A stretch of DNA of 64,000 nucleotides, from positions 186,001-250,000 of the forward strand of contig NZ_FOXI01000004.1 in assembly GCF_900115675.1 (NCBI RefSeq). The letters are read 5' to 3'. Shown here in pieces: positions 7,503 to 16,501 of the stretch (position 1 is its first letter; each line of letters opens with the position of its first letter). This DNA is from Halolamina pelagica. Lineage in GTDB: Archaea > Halobacteriota > Halobacteria > Halobacteriales > Haloferacaceae. The notes beneath the pieces were generated by a model. The model did no database searches. It saw only the letters and a program-made list of their open reading frames with translations, and had not been told where the DNA came from. The position numbers and the translations under genes are program-made.

Positions 7503-8636
7503 ATGAAGAGTGTCCTCGTCGGTGTCGGGCAGGCGGGCGGGAAAGTGGCGACAGCGCTGGCGGAGTACGACGACGAGATGGGGTTTCGCGCCGTTCGGGA
7601 CGCCCTGGCGATCAACAGCGCGAAGGCGGACCTCCAGGGGCTCCCACTGGACACGGTGCTGATCGGACAGGACGTGGTCAAAGGCCACGGCGTCGGCGGT
7701 GACAACGAACTCGGCGCGGAGGTGATGCAGAGCGATGCCGACGAGGTGATGACCGAGCTGAGCGACCGGATCGACTCCGAGACGGAGGCGGTGTTCGTCG
7801 TCGCCGGCCTCGGCGGCGGGACGGGCTCCGGCGGCGCGCCCGTGCTCGCGAAGGAGCTCAAACGCGTCTACGACGTGCCCGTCTACGCCGTCGGCATCCT
7901 CCCCGGCCGGGACGAGGGGGCGCTGTACCAGGCCAACGCGGGACGGTCGCTGAAGACGCTGGCCCGCGAGGCCGACTCGACGATCCTGATCGACAACGAC
8001 GCCTGGCGCGAGAGCGGCGACAGCGTCGCCGAGGGGATGGCGGCGATCAACGAGCGCATCGCGCGCCGGATCGGCCTGCTGCTCGCGGCCGGCGAACCGA
8101 TCGAGGACCGCTCGCTGGGGCTGGGCGGCGAGTGCGTCGACCGGGACGTGGCCCAGAGCGTCGTCGACACCAGCGAAGTGATCAACACGCTCCGGACGGG
8201 CGGGCTCGCCGCGGTCGGGTACGCCGAGTCCCCGGCCAGCGAGGACGCGGACGACAACGTCAACGTCGTCACCAGTACGACCCGGCAGGCGCTCCTGACG
8301 GGGACCAGCCTGCCCGACGCCTCGACGGCCGACGCCGCGCTGCTTGTCGCCGCTGGACGCCCCGAGAGCCTCTCGCGGAAGGGGGTCGAGCGGGCGCGCT
8401 CGTGGGTCGAGGAGGAGACCGGCAGCATGGCGGTCCGGGGTGGGGATTTGCCACTTGCGACCGACCAGATCGCCTCGCTGGTGCTGCTGGGTGGCGTCGA
8501 GCGCTCGCCCCGGATCCAGGAGTTCATGAACCGCGCCGCCGAGGCACAGGCCGAAACCGACGGGCGAAGCGAGGGAGAGCGCAAGCGCGACGCCGCCGAC
8601 GCGTTCCAGAACGACGAACTCGACGACCTGCTCTGA
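7503..8636 (+). CDS. cetZ: CetZ-type tubulin/FtsZ superfamily GTPase
   Basis: A 377-residue cytoskeletal GTPase. The N-terminal nucleotide loop (GVGQAGGKV, residues 7-15), the segment GHGVGGDNELGAE typical of CetZ at 61-73, and the tubulin signature GGGTGSG at 104-110 are all present. CetZ proteins polymerise at the haloarchaeal cell envelope and control cell shape and motility-related remodelling; they differ from the division FtsZs, one of which lies at 12964. The C-terminus ends in an acidic tail (NDELDDLL) that may bind partners. The ATG at 7503 fits a leaderless transcript; an in-frame upstream extension would lie before the BoxA. It is transcribed away from the pilus-like cluster. I cannot say which CetZ paralogue it is. 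Confidence 0.88.
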   Translation: MKSVLVGVGQAGGKVATALAEYDDEMGFRAVRDALAINSAKADLQGLPLDTVLIGQDVVKGHGVGGDNELGAEVMQSDADEVMTELSDRIDSETEAVFVVAGLGGGTGSGGAPVLAKELKRVYDVPVYAVGILPGRDEGALYQANAGRSLKTLAREADSTILIDNDAWRESGDSVAEGMAAINERIARRIGLLLAAGEPIEDRSLGLGGECVDRDVAQSVVDTSEVINTLRTGGLAAVGYAESPASEDADDNVNVVTSTTRQALLTGTSLPDASTADAALLVAAGRPESLSRKGVERARSWVEEETGSMAVRGGDLPLATDQIASLVLLGGVERSPRIQEFMNRAAEAQAETDGRSEGERKRDAADAFQNDELDDLL

Positions 8637-8649
8637 ACGTCCCCACCGC

Positions 8650-8657
8650 CTATTTCT
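8650..8657 (+). promoter_or_regulatory. BoxA of the PncC gene
   Basis: ctatttct is centred 27 bases before the ATG at 8680, in the gap after cetZ. A leaderless transcript separate from cetZ is likely. Confidence 0.5.
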
Positions 8658-8679
8658 CCCCGGCGCCCCTGTCGCCGGT

Positions 8680-9207
8680 ATGCGCGAGTACGCCGACGAT
8701 CCACCGATCGAGGAGCGCATCGGCGACGCCCTGCGCGAGCGAGACGTAACGGTCGCCGTCGCCGAGTCCTGTACCGGCGGGCTGATCGGCTCGCTGCTGA
8801 CGGACGTGCCGGGCTCGTCGGACTACTTCGATCGGTCGCTGGTCACCTACTCCTACGACGCCAAACTCGAGGAACTGGCCGTCTCCCGCGAGAGCCTCGA
8901 CGGCCACGGCGCGGTCTCGGCGCCCGTCGCCGAGCAGATGGCCGCCGGCGTGCGCGACCGTGCGGGGACGACCTTCGGCCTCTCGACGACGGGGATCGCC
9001 GGCCCGGAGGGCGGCAGCGAGGAGAAACCCGTCGGGACGGTGTTCATCGGGCGCGCCTACGCCGCCGACTGGGGGACTGGCGGCTCGTACACGGAGGTCT
9101 CCCGGCACGAGTTCGACGGCGACCGGACCGCGATCAAAGAGCAGATCGCGCGGAAGGCACTGGAACTGTTGCTCGCCGACGTTCGCGAGGACCTGTCGGA
9201 ACGCTGA
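8680..9207 (+). CDS. pncC: CinA C-terminal domain nicotinamide-nucleotide amidohydrolase
   Basis: A 175-residue stand-alone CinA C-terminal domain. PncC enzymes deamidate nicotinamide mononucleotide to nicotinate mononucleotide, recycling NMN for NAD synthesis. The family's diagnostic motifs are there: VAESCTGG at 27-34, carrying the catalytic Ser/Thr region, and STTGIAGPEGG at 102-112. The length matches single-domain PncC; the N-terminal ADP-ribose pyrophosphatase domain of bacterial CinA is absent. It follows cetZ by 43 bases but has its own BoxA. Cytosolic. Confidence 0.88.
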   Translation: MREYADDPPIEERIGDALRERDVTVAVAESCTGGLIGSLLTDVPGSSDYFDRSLVTYSYDAKLEELAVSRESLDGHGAVSAPVAEQMAAGVRDRAGTTFGLSTTGIAGPEGGSEEKPVGTVFIGRAYAADWGTGGSYTEVSRHEFDGDRTAIKEQIARKALELLLADVREDLSER

Positions 9208-9233
9208 TTAGGCCGTCGGCGCTCTGCCGGGGC

Positions 9234-10169
9234 ATGGTTCGACTCTGGGTGCTCAACACGCTCCCCGCCCACTGGGAGCGCTGTCGCGACGGGCCGACCG
9301 ACGCCGACGCCCACCCGGAGCGACAGCTGGGCCACCCGTGGCACGGCATCCCGTCGGGCGGACGCGCCCCGGACCCGCGCGAGCTCACGCCCGGCGAGGA
9401 CCTGTTCGTCGTCCGGCGGACCGGCGGCGTCGGCGTCTCGGGGGTCTGGACGTTCGAGGCGGCGCGGGAGGTCGAGGATCAGGAGATCGTCCCCGACGTG
9501 TGGCGCGACCACGAGGGCGAGACGCGGGACTACGACTGGCTGCTCTACTGTCGCGGGAGCCCGGAACGCGAGGTCGAGCCGCCGATGCGGGAGGACTTCG
9601 GCGGCTCGTTCCCGTTCCACCACTCGAAGCTGACGGGGACCGGCATCGCGATGGAGGGCGACGACCGGGCGGCGTACGTGAACGCGCTGATCGACCACGG
9701 GGTCTCCGAGACGGCGGAACGGCGGCTCCGGGACGCGCTGGAGACGCCAGCGACCGGCGGGGTCCGCGCCGCCGATAGCGACCCGCCGGCGCGGACCGAG
9801 TACACGACGACCCGAACGATCCGGGACACGAAGCTCTCCACGATGGCCAAGGAACTGTACGACCACCGGTGTCAGCTCTGTGGCGACCGCCGCGAGCGCC
9901 GCGACGGGGGCGCGTACGCGGAGGCCCACCACGTCAAACCGCTGGGGGACCCCCACCGCGGCCCGGACACCGCGTCGAACCTGCTCGTGCTCTGTCCGAA
10001 CCACCACGCGGACTTCGACTACGGACGCGTCCGGGTCGACCCCGACTCGCTCGTCGTCGAACACGCCTACGACGACGCCGTCGACGGGACGTTCCTGACC
10101 GTCGACGCCGATCACGACCTCGACCCGGCGGTTCTCGCCTACCACAACGACCGGATCGCGTCGTTCTGA
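9234..10169 (+). CDS. HNH endonuclease with N-terminal EVE/PUA-like domain
   Basis: A 311-residue protein with two parts. Residues 211-263 form an HNH nuclease domain of the zinc-bound type: CQLC at 213-216, AHH at 231-233 and CPNHH at 254-258. Residues 1-115 look like an EVE or other PUA-fold domain: it starts MVRLWVLN, then GEDLFVVRRTGGVGVSGVW and, later, YDWLLYCRGS. EVE-HNH fusions are known as restriction nucleases that cut modified DNA. The EVE call is by pattern only and weaker than the HNH call. The gene stands alone between pncC and a hydrolase gene, with no methyltransferase nearby, which fits a modification-dependent enzyme. Confidence 0.75.
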   Translation: MVRLWVLNTLPAHWERCRDGPTDADAHPERQLGHPWHGIPSGGRAPDPRELTPGEDLFVVRRTGGVGVSGVWTFEAAREVEDQEIVPDVWRDHEGETRDYDWLLYCRGSPEREVEPPMREDFGGSFPFHHSKLTGTGIAMEGDDRAAYVNALIDHGVSETAERRLRDALETPATGGVRAADSDPPARTEYTTTRTIRDTKLSTMAKELYDHRCQLCGDRRERRDGGAYAEAHHVKPLGDPHRGPDTASNLLVLCPNHHADFDYGRVRVDPDSLVVEHAYDDAVDGTFLTVDADHDLDPAVLAYHNDRIASF

Positions 10170-10230
10170 GCCGCTGACACGCCTTTCACCGACCGAAACG
10201 TTTTGCGGGGAGGCGGTCGCTGGCACGGGT

Positions 10231-10725
10231 ATGGACAAGAAAGGCCACGTGCTCAACGCCGTCCTGTTGGCGATCGGCGTCGGGTACGTCCTCGAACCAT
10301 CCGGCGACGTGCCGACCTTCGTCGCCATCGCCGAGGTCTCGATGCCGCTGGTGCTCGGCGCGCTCTTCCCCGACGTGGACACCGCCTTCGGCAAGCACCG
10401 CAAGGCGCTGCACAACCTCCCGGTGCTCGGGATCTTCCTCGCGTACCCCTTCTTCTTCGGGAACCTGAGCTTCGTCTGGGCGGGGATCCTGAGCCACTAC
10501 GTGCTGGACATGCTGGGGAGCAAGCGCGGCATCGCGCTGTTCTACCCGCTCTGGAGCGAGGAGTTCGGGTCGCCGACGGGTGTCACCACCACAAGCAGGT
10601 TCGCCGAGATAGTCACCATCGTCGTCACGCTGATCGAGATCGCGGTGTTCGCGGCCTTCGTCTACCTGCTGCCGCAGTACCTCCCGCCGGGGCTCGAGCT
10701 CAGCGGCGTGACGACGATGATCTAG
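10231..10725 (+). CDS. Metal-dependent hydrolase, YdjM/LexA-binding membrane family
   Basis: A 164-residue membrane protein of the YdjM (DUF457) type. It keeps the family's polar metal-site residues between membrane helices: PDVDTAFGKHRKALHN at about 49-64 and HYVLDMLGSKRG at about 90-101. Hydrophobic segments lie at about 8-25, 35-47, 65-90 and 125-150. Members are predicted membrane-embedded hydrolases; the substrate is unknown. Its stop codon shares the CTAG at 10722-10725 with the stop of the converging PHP gene. Confidence 0.83.
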   Translation: MDKKGHVLNAVLLAIGVGYVLEPSGDVPTFVAIAEVSMPLVLGALFPDVDTAFGKHRKALHNLPVLGIFLAYPFFFGNLSFVWAGILSHYVLDMLGSKRGIALFYPLWSEEFGSPTGVTTTSRFAEIVTIVVTLIEIAVFAAFVYLLPQYLPPGLELSGVTTMI

Positions 10726-11483
10726 TACACCGCCACGTCGTCGAACCGGCCGTCGTAGGCGATGTGGTCGGGGTGGGTGGGCTCGGTGCCCGAGAGGAAC
10801 AGGCGGTCGATCTTCCCCCAGGAGTTCTCGTAGCCCAGGTGGGCGAACTCCGCGGCGTTCCAGAAGCGGTGGCGCGGGCCGGCGCGGTGGACCACGTCTC
10901 GGTCGGCGTTCGAGACGAGTGCGTCGACGAGATCGGCCTCGCTCTCGACGTCGGCCTCGAACTCCGTCCAGGCCCCGCCAACGCTCCCCCGAAGGTGGGC
11001 GTAGGAGGAGCCGAAGGACGGCAGCCCGGCCTCCTCGATGATCCGCTTGGCGCGCTTGTTGACGTGGGGCGGGGATTTGACGTTGTAGCTCTCGACGGCG
11101 TCGATGTGGTCGGCGTAGGCCCGGATCTCCGGGCGGCCGAGGCTGACGTTCAGCAGCGTCGGGTGCGGGACACAGAGCGCGGCGTCCTGCTCGGCCAGCG
11201 CGGAGAGCGCCCCCTCGAAGGAGATGAAGTCCGGGATCGGCTCCGAGATCCCCACCGCGAGCAGGTGCCGACGGTTCTGCCAGTTGCCCGTGAAGATCTC
11301 CCGGGCGGGAACCACCAGCAGTTCGTCGTCGCTGTGGCGCTCGGCCCGCTTCCGGATCGTCGGCAGCCGCGTGAAGTGGGGGGCGTACACCAGCACGTCG
11401 ATACCACGGGCCTTCGCCCGCTCGACGACCCTGCCGTCGAGCACCTTGACGTGCATGTCGACCCGCGTCGGCGCCGTAGTCAC
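10722..11483 (-). CDS. PHP-family (PHP-associated) protein
   Basis: A 253-residue protein of the PHP phosphoesterase superfamily. The first strand reads RVDMHVKVLD: the D-x-H part of the usual DxHxH metal motif is present, but the second His is Lys. Further His-containing segments follow (YAPHFTRLP, VCVPHP-like CVPHPTLLN, SSYAHLRG, RHRFWNAAEFAH). I chose the GTG at 11483, giving VTTAPTRVDMHVK, because the first beta strand of the PHP fold needs it; the ATG inside it would cut the strand. The missing His may mean fewer metals or a changed reaction. The C-terminus (TEPTHPDHIAYDGRFDDVAVY) is typical of haloarchaeal homologues. Substrate unknown. Confidence 0.78.
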   Translation of the reverse strand: MTTAPTRVDMHVKVLDGRVVERAKARGIDVLVYAPHFTRLPTIRKRAERHSDDELLVVPAREIFTGNWQNRRHLLAVGISEPIPDFISFEGALSALAEQDAALCVPHPTLLNVSLGRPEIRAYADHIDAVESYNVKSPPHVNKRAKRIIEEAGLPSFGSSYAHLRGSVGGAWTEFEADVESEADLVDALVSNADRDVVHRAGPRHRFWNAAEFAHLGYENSWGKIDRLFLSGTEPTHPDHIAYDGRFDDVAVY

Positions 11484-11578
11484 GTACGACTGCAGTCGGT
11501 CGCCCCCCAAATAGCCTCCGTGTTCCGGTCCGGGCGTCGGGGAGAACCCTTTTGGCGTCCCCACCCGACCGAGCGGGT

Positions 11579-11878
11579 ATGAGTCGCTGGAACTGCGGGA
11601 TCGACGGCTGTGGTCGGGCGTTCGACGGTCCCGAGGACGTGATCGTCCACCAGACAACCGAGCACCAGCGCCACGAGTGTGCGGTCTGTGGCACGATCGT
11701 CCCCGAGGGGTACTTCGCGATCCGGCACGCGTTCGACGAACACACGCGCTCGGAGTACGTCCGCGCCTACGACGCCGACAGCAGCGACGTGCGCGCCCGC
11801 GAGGCGGTCAAAGAGGAGATCGAGGAGAACGCCGACCTCCAGAGCGTCGTCCGCCAGTTGAACGCGCGCTCGGAGTAG
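11579..11878 (+). CDS. Two-zinc-finger protein, probably DUF7565
   Basis: A 99-residue protein with two C2H2-like fingers: CGIDGCGRAFDGPEDVIVHQ followed by TEH (C5, C10, H23, H28 by spacing) and HECAVCG followed by HAFDEHT. The C-terminus is a charged helix. Such small zinc proteins in haloarchaea are usually regulators or RNA/protein binders, but this one has no assigned role. The ATG at 11579 follows a TTTTGG stretch at BoxA distance. It diverges from the PHP gene with 95 bases between the starts. The family number is from memory. Confidence 0.75.
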   Translation: MSRWNCGIDGCGRAFDGPEDVIVHQTTEHQRHECAVCGTIVPEGYFAIRHAFDEHTRSEYVRAYDADSSDVRAREAVKEEIEENADLQSVVRQLNARSE

Positions 11879-12000
11879 CTCGCGGCGCCGACGCCGCACT
11901 CGACGAGGAACTGTTTTGGCTCCGTTGCAGCGTCCACTGGTGATCGGTTTGGAGCCTGCTCGCCGAGTTCAGGCTGCGAATCGGTGAGCCAGCAGGACCG

Positions 12001-12186
12001 CTACGGGCTGGCGCGGAACTCGCCGTGTTTCATCCCGAAGAAGAACGCGACGATCGAGAAGACGATCATCGAGGGGAGCACCATCATGAACACCGTCGAG
12101 GGCGTCATCATGGCCGTGAGCGCGACCGTCGCGACGGCGACGATCACGACGAGTGGGGCGACCGACCGTGTGAAGTCGTACTCCAT
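12001..12186 (-). CDS. Small two-helix membrane protein, possibly DUF7333
   Basis: A 61-residue membrane protein, MEYDFTRSVAPLVVIVAVAT onward, with two hydrophobic helices (about 9-28 and 30-51) and a short charged end (GMKHGEFRASP). No function is known. It follows spt5 on the same strand with 72 bases between them, so it may be a late member of the secE-spt5 transcript or have its own promoter. The family number is tentative. Confidence 0.68.
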   Translation of the reverse strand: MEYDFTRSVAPLVVIVAVATVALTAMMTPSTVFMMVLPSMIVFSIVAFFFGMKHGEFRASP

Positions 12187-12258
12187 ACCCGCCCTTGTGG
12201 CCGGACAGACAAAGTCGTTGAGAAACCAGCAGTCAGTAGCTGTCCGGGATCGCGTCGC

Positions 12259-12696
12259 TTAGCGCTCCTCGCTGTCCAGCACGCGGATCTGGTCGCCACG
12301 CACCGTGACCGGGATCGGCACCGTCGCCTCGTAGAGCTCGACGGTCACCTGGTCCTTCCCCTCGTCGATGCGCTGGACCTGCGCCTTCTCGCCCTTGAAC
12401 GGGCCGGCGATGAGTTCGACGATGTCGCCCTCGGCGATCCCCTCCACGTCGGGGGTCGGCGAGAGGAAGTGCTCGACCTCGGTCATCGACGACGTGCCCG
12501 GGACGATCCCGTTGGCGTGGGGGATCTCGTCGAGGATGCGCTCGATGATCGAGTCGTCCTCGGCCTCGACCATCACGTAGGAGGTCAGCGAGTCCGGCGC
12601 CAACACGGCGTGGATCTCGGGCATCTCCTTCGAGGCGATCATGTCCGCGACGGTCTCCTCCTGGCTCGCGGTGGTCTTGACGGCGTAGATCGGCAT
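12259..12696 (-). CDS. spt5: Transcription elongation factor Spt5 (NusG homologue)
   Basis: A 145-residue archaeal Spt5. Residues 1-85 form the NGN domain (starts [20 protein letters not shown]), which binds the RNA polymerase clamp coiled coil and, with Spt4, closes the cleft for processive elongation. Residues 86-125 form one KOW domain ([19 protein letters not shown]). It lies directly after secE, with start and stop codons adjacent, the nusG-secE coupling conserved from bacteria to archaea. Cytosolic, essential in related organisms. Confidence 0.95.
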   Translation of the reverse strand: MPIYAVKTTASQEETVADMIASKEMPEIHAVLAPDSLTSYVMVEAEDDSIIERILDEIPHANGIVPGTSSMTEVEHFLSPTPDVEGIAEGDIVELIAGPFKGEKAQVQRIDEGKDQVTVELYEATVPIPVTVRGDQIRVLDSEER

Positions 12697-12870
12697 CTAC
12701 GCACCACCCGGAATGAAGCTCATGATCGCGAACATCAGGAAGCCGAGCAGCCCGATGAGGAAGATGCCGGCGCCGGCGACCTTGGCGACCATCGAGAACT
12801 CCTCCCACTCGGGGGTGCTCGCGAGTTTGAGCACGCGGATGTACTCCGAGAGGTCGTATTTGACGTCCAT
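12697..12870 (-). CDS. secE: Protein translocase subunit SecE (Sec61 gamma)
   Basis: A 57-residue subunit of the SecYEG membrane channel, starting MDVKYDLSEYIRVLKLASTP. It has the amphipathic N-terminal helix with the STPEWEEF motif, then one membrane helix (about 31-54, AGAGIFLIGLLGFLMFAIMS). The length is normal for archaeal SecE. Its TAG stop abuts the spt5 ATG directly. A TATA-like stretch (minus strand ATTCAATAGATAG near 12905) about 37 bases upstream suggests a short leader. Confidence 0.92.
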   Translation of the reverse strand: MDVKYDLSEYIRVLKLASTPEWEEFSMVAKVAGAGIFLIGLLGFLMFAIMSFIPGGA

Positions 12871-12963
12871 CTTGGCGGGAACTTCTCCCCGGCGCCTTTT
12901 CTATCTATTGAATACGTGCTCCGTGCGTCGCGACCGAAAACGAGCGGATGGCGGCCGCGCCGA

Positions 12964-14109
12964 TCAGTTCACGTCCTGCAGCTGCTCCGGCGAGGGGCTA
13001 CCTTGGGCGCCGTCGCCGCCGCCGTAGATCTGCGGTGACTCCACCCCGGTCACGACGATCATCGTGCGCATCCGGCCTTCGATCTCCTCGTCGACGGAGG
13101 TGCCCCAGATGATGCGGGCGTCGGGGTCGATCCGGTCGTAGATCTCCTCGACGACGCCCTCGGCCTCGCCGATGGACATGTCCGAGCCGCCGGTGACGTT
13201 GACCAGCGCGGAGTTGGCGCCGGAGATGTCCACGTCCAGTAACGGCGACCGGAGCGCCGACTGCACCGAGTCCTCGGCCTTGTCGTCGGTGTCGGACTCC
13301 CCGAGGCCGATCATCGCGACGCCGCCTTTCTCCATCACGGTCCGCACGTCGGCGAAGTCGAGGTTGACCAGTCCGGGCTTGGTGATGAGTTCGGTGATGC
13401 CCTTGACCGAGCGCATCAGCACCTCGTCGGAGACTTTGAACGCCTGCTTGACCGGCAGCTTGCCGACCGCGTCGAGCAGCCGGTCGTTGGGGACGACGAT
13501 GACGGTGTCGGACACGTCACGCAGCCGTTCGAGCCCGGCTTCGGCGTTCGTGCGCCGGACCTCGCCCTCCGCGGTGAAGGGGGTGGTGACGATCGAGATG
13601 GTCAGCGCGCCGGCGGCCTGGGCGGCCTTGGCGACGACGGGCGCCGAGCCGGTGCCGGTACCGCCGCCGAGGCCGGCGGTGACGAACACCATGTCCGAGC
13701 CGGCGATCGAGTCCTTGATCTCCCCCTGGGACTCGATGGCCGCCTCCTCGCCCACCTGCGGGAGCGAGCCGGCGCCGCGGCCCTGGGTCTTCTCCTTGCC
13801 CATCAGGATCTTCGTGTCGGCCTCGATGGAGACGAGGTGCTGGACGTCGGTGTTGGCCGCGACCAGCTTCGCGCCGTGGATCCCCTCCTCGTGCATCCGG
13901 TTGACCGTGTTGCCACCCGCGCCACCGCAGCCCACGACGGTGATGTTGGTCTTCAGGTCCTGCAGGACGTCCTGCAGCTGCTCGTCGGTCATCTTCCCCG
14001 ACGTCGGCGCCTCGTCGGCGCCGCCGTCCGACGGGGTCTCCTCCTCGGCCGTCGCGTCGGGCTCCTCGCCCTCGGCCTCGTCGATAGCTTCCTCTACGAT
14101 AGAGTCCAT
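12964..14109 (-). CDS. ftsZ1: Cell division GTPase FtsZ1
   Basis: A 381-residue FtsZ. The nucleotide-binding G-loop ([15 protein letters not shown], 58-72), the tubulin signature GGGTGTG at 148-154 and the polymerising T7 region are intact. A 40-residue acidic tail precedes the GTPase domain. The start [13 protein letters not shown] and the position beside secE-spt5 match FtsZ1 of other haloarchaea, where FtsZ1 arrives first at midcell and recruits FtsZ2 and SepF. The promoter seems to lie in the 73 bases upstream. This differs clearly from the CetZ at 7503. Confidence 0.93.
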   Translation of the reverse strand: MDSIVEEAIDEAEGEEPDATAEEETPSDGGADEAPTSGKMTDEQLQDVLQDLKTNITVVGCGGAGGNTVNRMHEEGIHGAKLVAANTDVQHLVSIEADTKILMGKEKTQGRGAGSLPQVGEEAAIESQGEIKDSIAGSDMVFVTAGLGGGTGTGSAPVVAKAAQAAGALTISIVTTPFTAEGEVRRTNAEAGLERLRDVSDTVIVVPNDRLLDAVGKLPVKQAFKVSDEVLMRSVKGITELITKPGLVNLDFADVRTVMEKGGVAMIGLGESDTDDKAEDSVQSALRSPLLDVDISGANSALVNVTGGSDMSIGEAEGVVEEIYDRIDPDARIIWGTSVDEEIEGRMRTMIVVTGVESPQIYGGGDGAQGSPSPEQLQDVN

Positions 14110-14182
14110 TTGACCCTGGCTATACGGTGGAGCCTATTCATCTTTCTCCCTTTCCGGCTCCCAGCGCGGCGTCGACGGCGGT

Positions 14183-15520
14183 TCAGACCGGGAACCGCTC
14201 CTCACGTTCGCTCAGCACCGCCGACGGCGGGATCTCCTCGTCGCCGACCTCGACGGGCTCGCCGCCCGAGAGCCGTCCCATCTTCGGCCCCTCCGGGACG
14301 CCGAGCTTCTGGGCTTTCTCGGGGTCGAAGGCCTCCTCACGGGCGATTACGGCGTCGTCGTGGACGTGAACCTCGTCGTAGGACGCTCGCAGGATCGCGG
14401 CGAGTTCGTCGACCAGTTCCCCATAGTGCTCCCCGTCAGGAACGGCGGCCGCTCCTCGCGCGCGGGTCCCGTTCTCGATCGTGTCGAACGCGACCGTCGC
14501 CCCGGCCACCGCGGCCCGGGTCGCCTCGCCGTCGACGTTCTGGGCGGCCGCGAGCAGGTCGTCGGGGAGGCTCACCGCCGTCCAGTTCTCGGGCTCGTCG
14601 GGGACGTGGGCGCCGAACCGGAGCCCCTCGTCGACGGTTGCGACGGTGGACTCGAGCGACCGAACGAGCGGGAGCGGGCGATCGCCCACGGTCCGGACCC
14701 ACGTCTCGCTCACGACGCGGTAGCCCAGTTCCTCGACGGTGCGGGCGAGTTCGGGGTGGTCGCCGTCGAGCAGCGCGTGGGTGGCGCCGCTGCGCTCGAA
14801 CGCGGTTTCGAGCACCGCACGCGCCTCGTTGCTTCGCGGGTGCCCCAGCTCCGACAGCTGCCAGTCGCTGGCGATGTGGCCGACGGCCCACGGCGTCTCC
14901 CGGAGCACGCGAAAGAACCGCGGGGCGTAGTGGCCGCCGCCGACCCCGAGAAGCTGGCGCTCGCGGTGGGCGTCGACGCCCCGGAGCGAGAGCACGGCCT
15001 GCGCGACCGCACGGGCGCCGTCGGGGTCCTCCCACTGTTCCTCGGCGCTGCCCAGTTCCGCGAACATCGACGGCGTGTCGAGCGCGGTCGGGCCGTGGTG
15101 GGTCCCCTCGATGGCCACGTCGTACCCCGCTGGCGCGTGCGCGTCGAGCGCGCTCACGTACGCCGACAGCGCGCTGGGTGCGGCTTCGGCGAGGTCGCCG
15201 TCCTCCCCGCCGTACTCCGCCTCGCCGAAGTTCCCCGTGAAGTGGCCGGTCAGCAACGCCCCCGTCTCGCCGGCGTGGCGCGAGACGAACACCAGCAGGC
15301 GCGGCGCCTCGCTGAACGCCGGCGCCGGATCGTCGAGGTGGATGTGCAGGTCGTCGAACGCCCGGAGTTCGAACGGCCCGTCGCGGTAGTACGTGCCGCC
15401 GCCCGCCGCGTCCGGCCGGTCCTCGTCCTCGTGTTCGGTCCAGTCCCCCTGGGCGAGCAGCTGCTCGCCGATGTGCTCCGACGCGCGGTCGGCCCGCGAG
15501 ACGACGATGCCGATACTCAT
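14183..15520 (-). CDS. dtdA: D-aminoacyl-tRNA deacylase (archaeal GEK1/DTD2 type)
   Basis: A 445-residue archaeal D-Tyr-tRNA deacylase, which removes D-amino acids from mischarged tRNA. It begins [20 protein letters not shown]. Conserved DTD2 blocks include [11 protein letters not shown] and [11 protein letters not shown], the segment [20 protein letters not shown] and [12 protein letters not shown], whose His and Asp/Glu residues bind zinc. The C-terminal 170 residues, with an acidic and Ala-rich character, are an extension seen in haloarchaeal forms. The ATG at 15520 faces aroE across 90 bases. Cytosolic quality control. Confidence 0.88.
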   Translation of the reverse strand: MSIGIVVSRADRASEHIGEQLLAQGDWTEHEDEDRPDAAGGGTYYRDGPFELRAFDDLHIHLDDPAPAFSEAPRLLVFVSRHAGETGALLTGHFTGNFGEAEYGGEDGDLAEAAPSALSAYVSALDAHAPAGYDVAIEGTHHGPTALDTPSMFAELGSAEEQWEDPDGARAVAQAVLSLRGVDAHRERQLLGVGGGHYAPRFFRVLRETPWAVGHIASDWQLSELGHPRSNEARAVLETAFERSGATHALLDGDHPELARTVEELGYRVVSETWVRTVGDRPLPLVRSLESTVATVDEGLRFGAHVPDEPENWTAVSLPDDLLAAAQNVDGEATRAAVAGATVAFDTIENGTRARGAAAVPDGEHYGELVDELAAILRASYDEVHVHDDAVIAREEAFDPEKAQKLGVPEGPKMGRLSGGEPVEVGDEEIPPSAVLSEREERFPV

Positions 15521-15610
15521 TGCTCCCGACTCGGCCCCCGTCGGCCAAGTAGCCGTCGGCTCCGGCTCCAGCCCGCGACCTTTTTCCGCCGCGCTCACCC
15601 CACGGGAGCC

Positions 15611-16420
15611 ATGGACGTGTACGGGCTGATCGGGCGACCGGTCGAACACTCCCTCTCGCCGCCGATGCACGAGGCCGCCTACGCGGCGCGCTCGCTGGAC
15701 GCGCGATACGTCACGCTCGAACCCCAGCCGGAACGGATCGACGAGGCGATCGCGGGCGCCGACGCGCTGGGCGTCGCCGGGCTCAACGTGACGGTCCCGT
15801 TCAAGCAGGACGTGCTCCCGGCCCTGGACCCGACCCCAACCGCGGAAGCGGTCGGCGCCGTCAACACGATCACCTTCGACGGCGGGACGCCGGAGGGCCA
15901 CAACACCGACACCGAGGGCGTGATCCGGGCGTTCGAGCACCACGACGTGGCCGTCGAGGACCAGTCGGCCGTCGTCGTCGGCGCGGGCGGGGCGGGTCGA
16001 GCAGCGACCTACGCGCTCGCCGACGCCGGCGCCGATACCTTCGTCGCCAACCGCACCGTCGAGCGGGCGGCGACGCTCGCCGACGAGTTCGCCGACCTCG
16101 GTGTCGAGGCCGGCGGACTGGACGACCTCGACGAACGACTCCCCGGGGCGGACCTGCTGGTGAACGCCACCAGCGTCGGGATGGACGACCCTGACGCCTC
16201 GCCGGTGCCGGCGGCCCTGCTCCACGGCGATCTCGCGGTGCTCGACGCGGTCTACTCGCCGCTCCGGACCAGGCTGCTGCGTGACGCGGCCGACGCGGGC
16301 GCGACGACCGTCGACGGCGCGTGGATGCTGCTGTACCAGGGCGTCGCGGCCTTCGAGCGCTGGACCGGCGTCGACGCTCCCGTCGCGGCGATGAACGCGG
16401 CGCTCCGGGACCGGCTCTGA
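15611..16420 (+). CDS. aroE: Shikimate dehydrogenase
   Basis: A 269-residue enzyme that reduces 3-dehydroshikimate to shikimate with NADPH. The substrate site is clear: [12 protein letters not shown] at 13-24, NVTVPFKQD with catalytic Lys65, N85 in GAVNT and NTDTEG at 98-103. The dinucleotide loop is GAGGAGRA at 124-131, then the NR motif VANRTVERA. The C-terminal [12 protein letters not shown] is also typical. It supplies chorismate, which the pab cluster 0.8 kb downstream uses. Start at the first ATG after a short TTTTT stretch. Confidence 0.95.
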   Translation: MDVYGLIGRPVEHSLSPPMHEAAYAARSLDARYVTLEPQPERIDEAIAGADALGVAGLNVTVPFKQDVLPALDPTPTAEAVGAVNTITFDGGTPEGHNTDTEGVIRAFEHHDVAVEDQSAVVVGAGGAGRAATYALADAGADTFVANRTVERAATLADEFADLGVEAGGLDDLDERLPGADLLVNATSVGMDDPDASPVPAALLHGDLAVLDAVYSPLRTRLLRDAADAGATTVDGAWMLLYQGVAAFERWTGVDAPVAAMNAALRDRL

Positions 16421-16467
16421 CACTGAAGCCCGTGTTTCCCGGGCGAAACGGCCGAGGGCGACGCTGG

Positions 16468-16475
16468 CTTTTTAC
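16468..16475 (+). promoter_or_regulatory. BoxA of the HhH protein gene
   Basis: ctttttac is centred about 30 bases before the ATG at 16502, which fits a leaderless or nearly leaderless transcript. Confidence 0.45.
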
Positions 16476-16501
16476 GATCGGGGGTCATCTTCGCCGACAG
16501 C

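Noticed and set aside
7503-8636. Second FtsZ
   Set aside because: The GHGVGGDNELGAE block and the overall pattern match CetZ, not FtsZ; ftsZ1 is at 12964.
10203-11582. A 459-codon plus-strand frame over the membrane hydrolase and PHP genes
   Set aside because: It covers two well-supported genes and has no family features.
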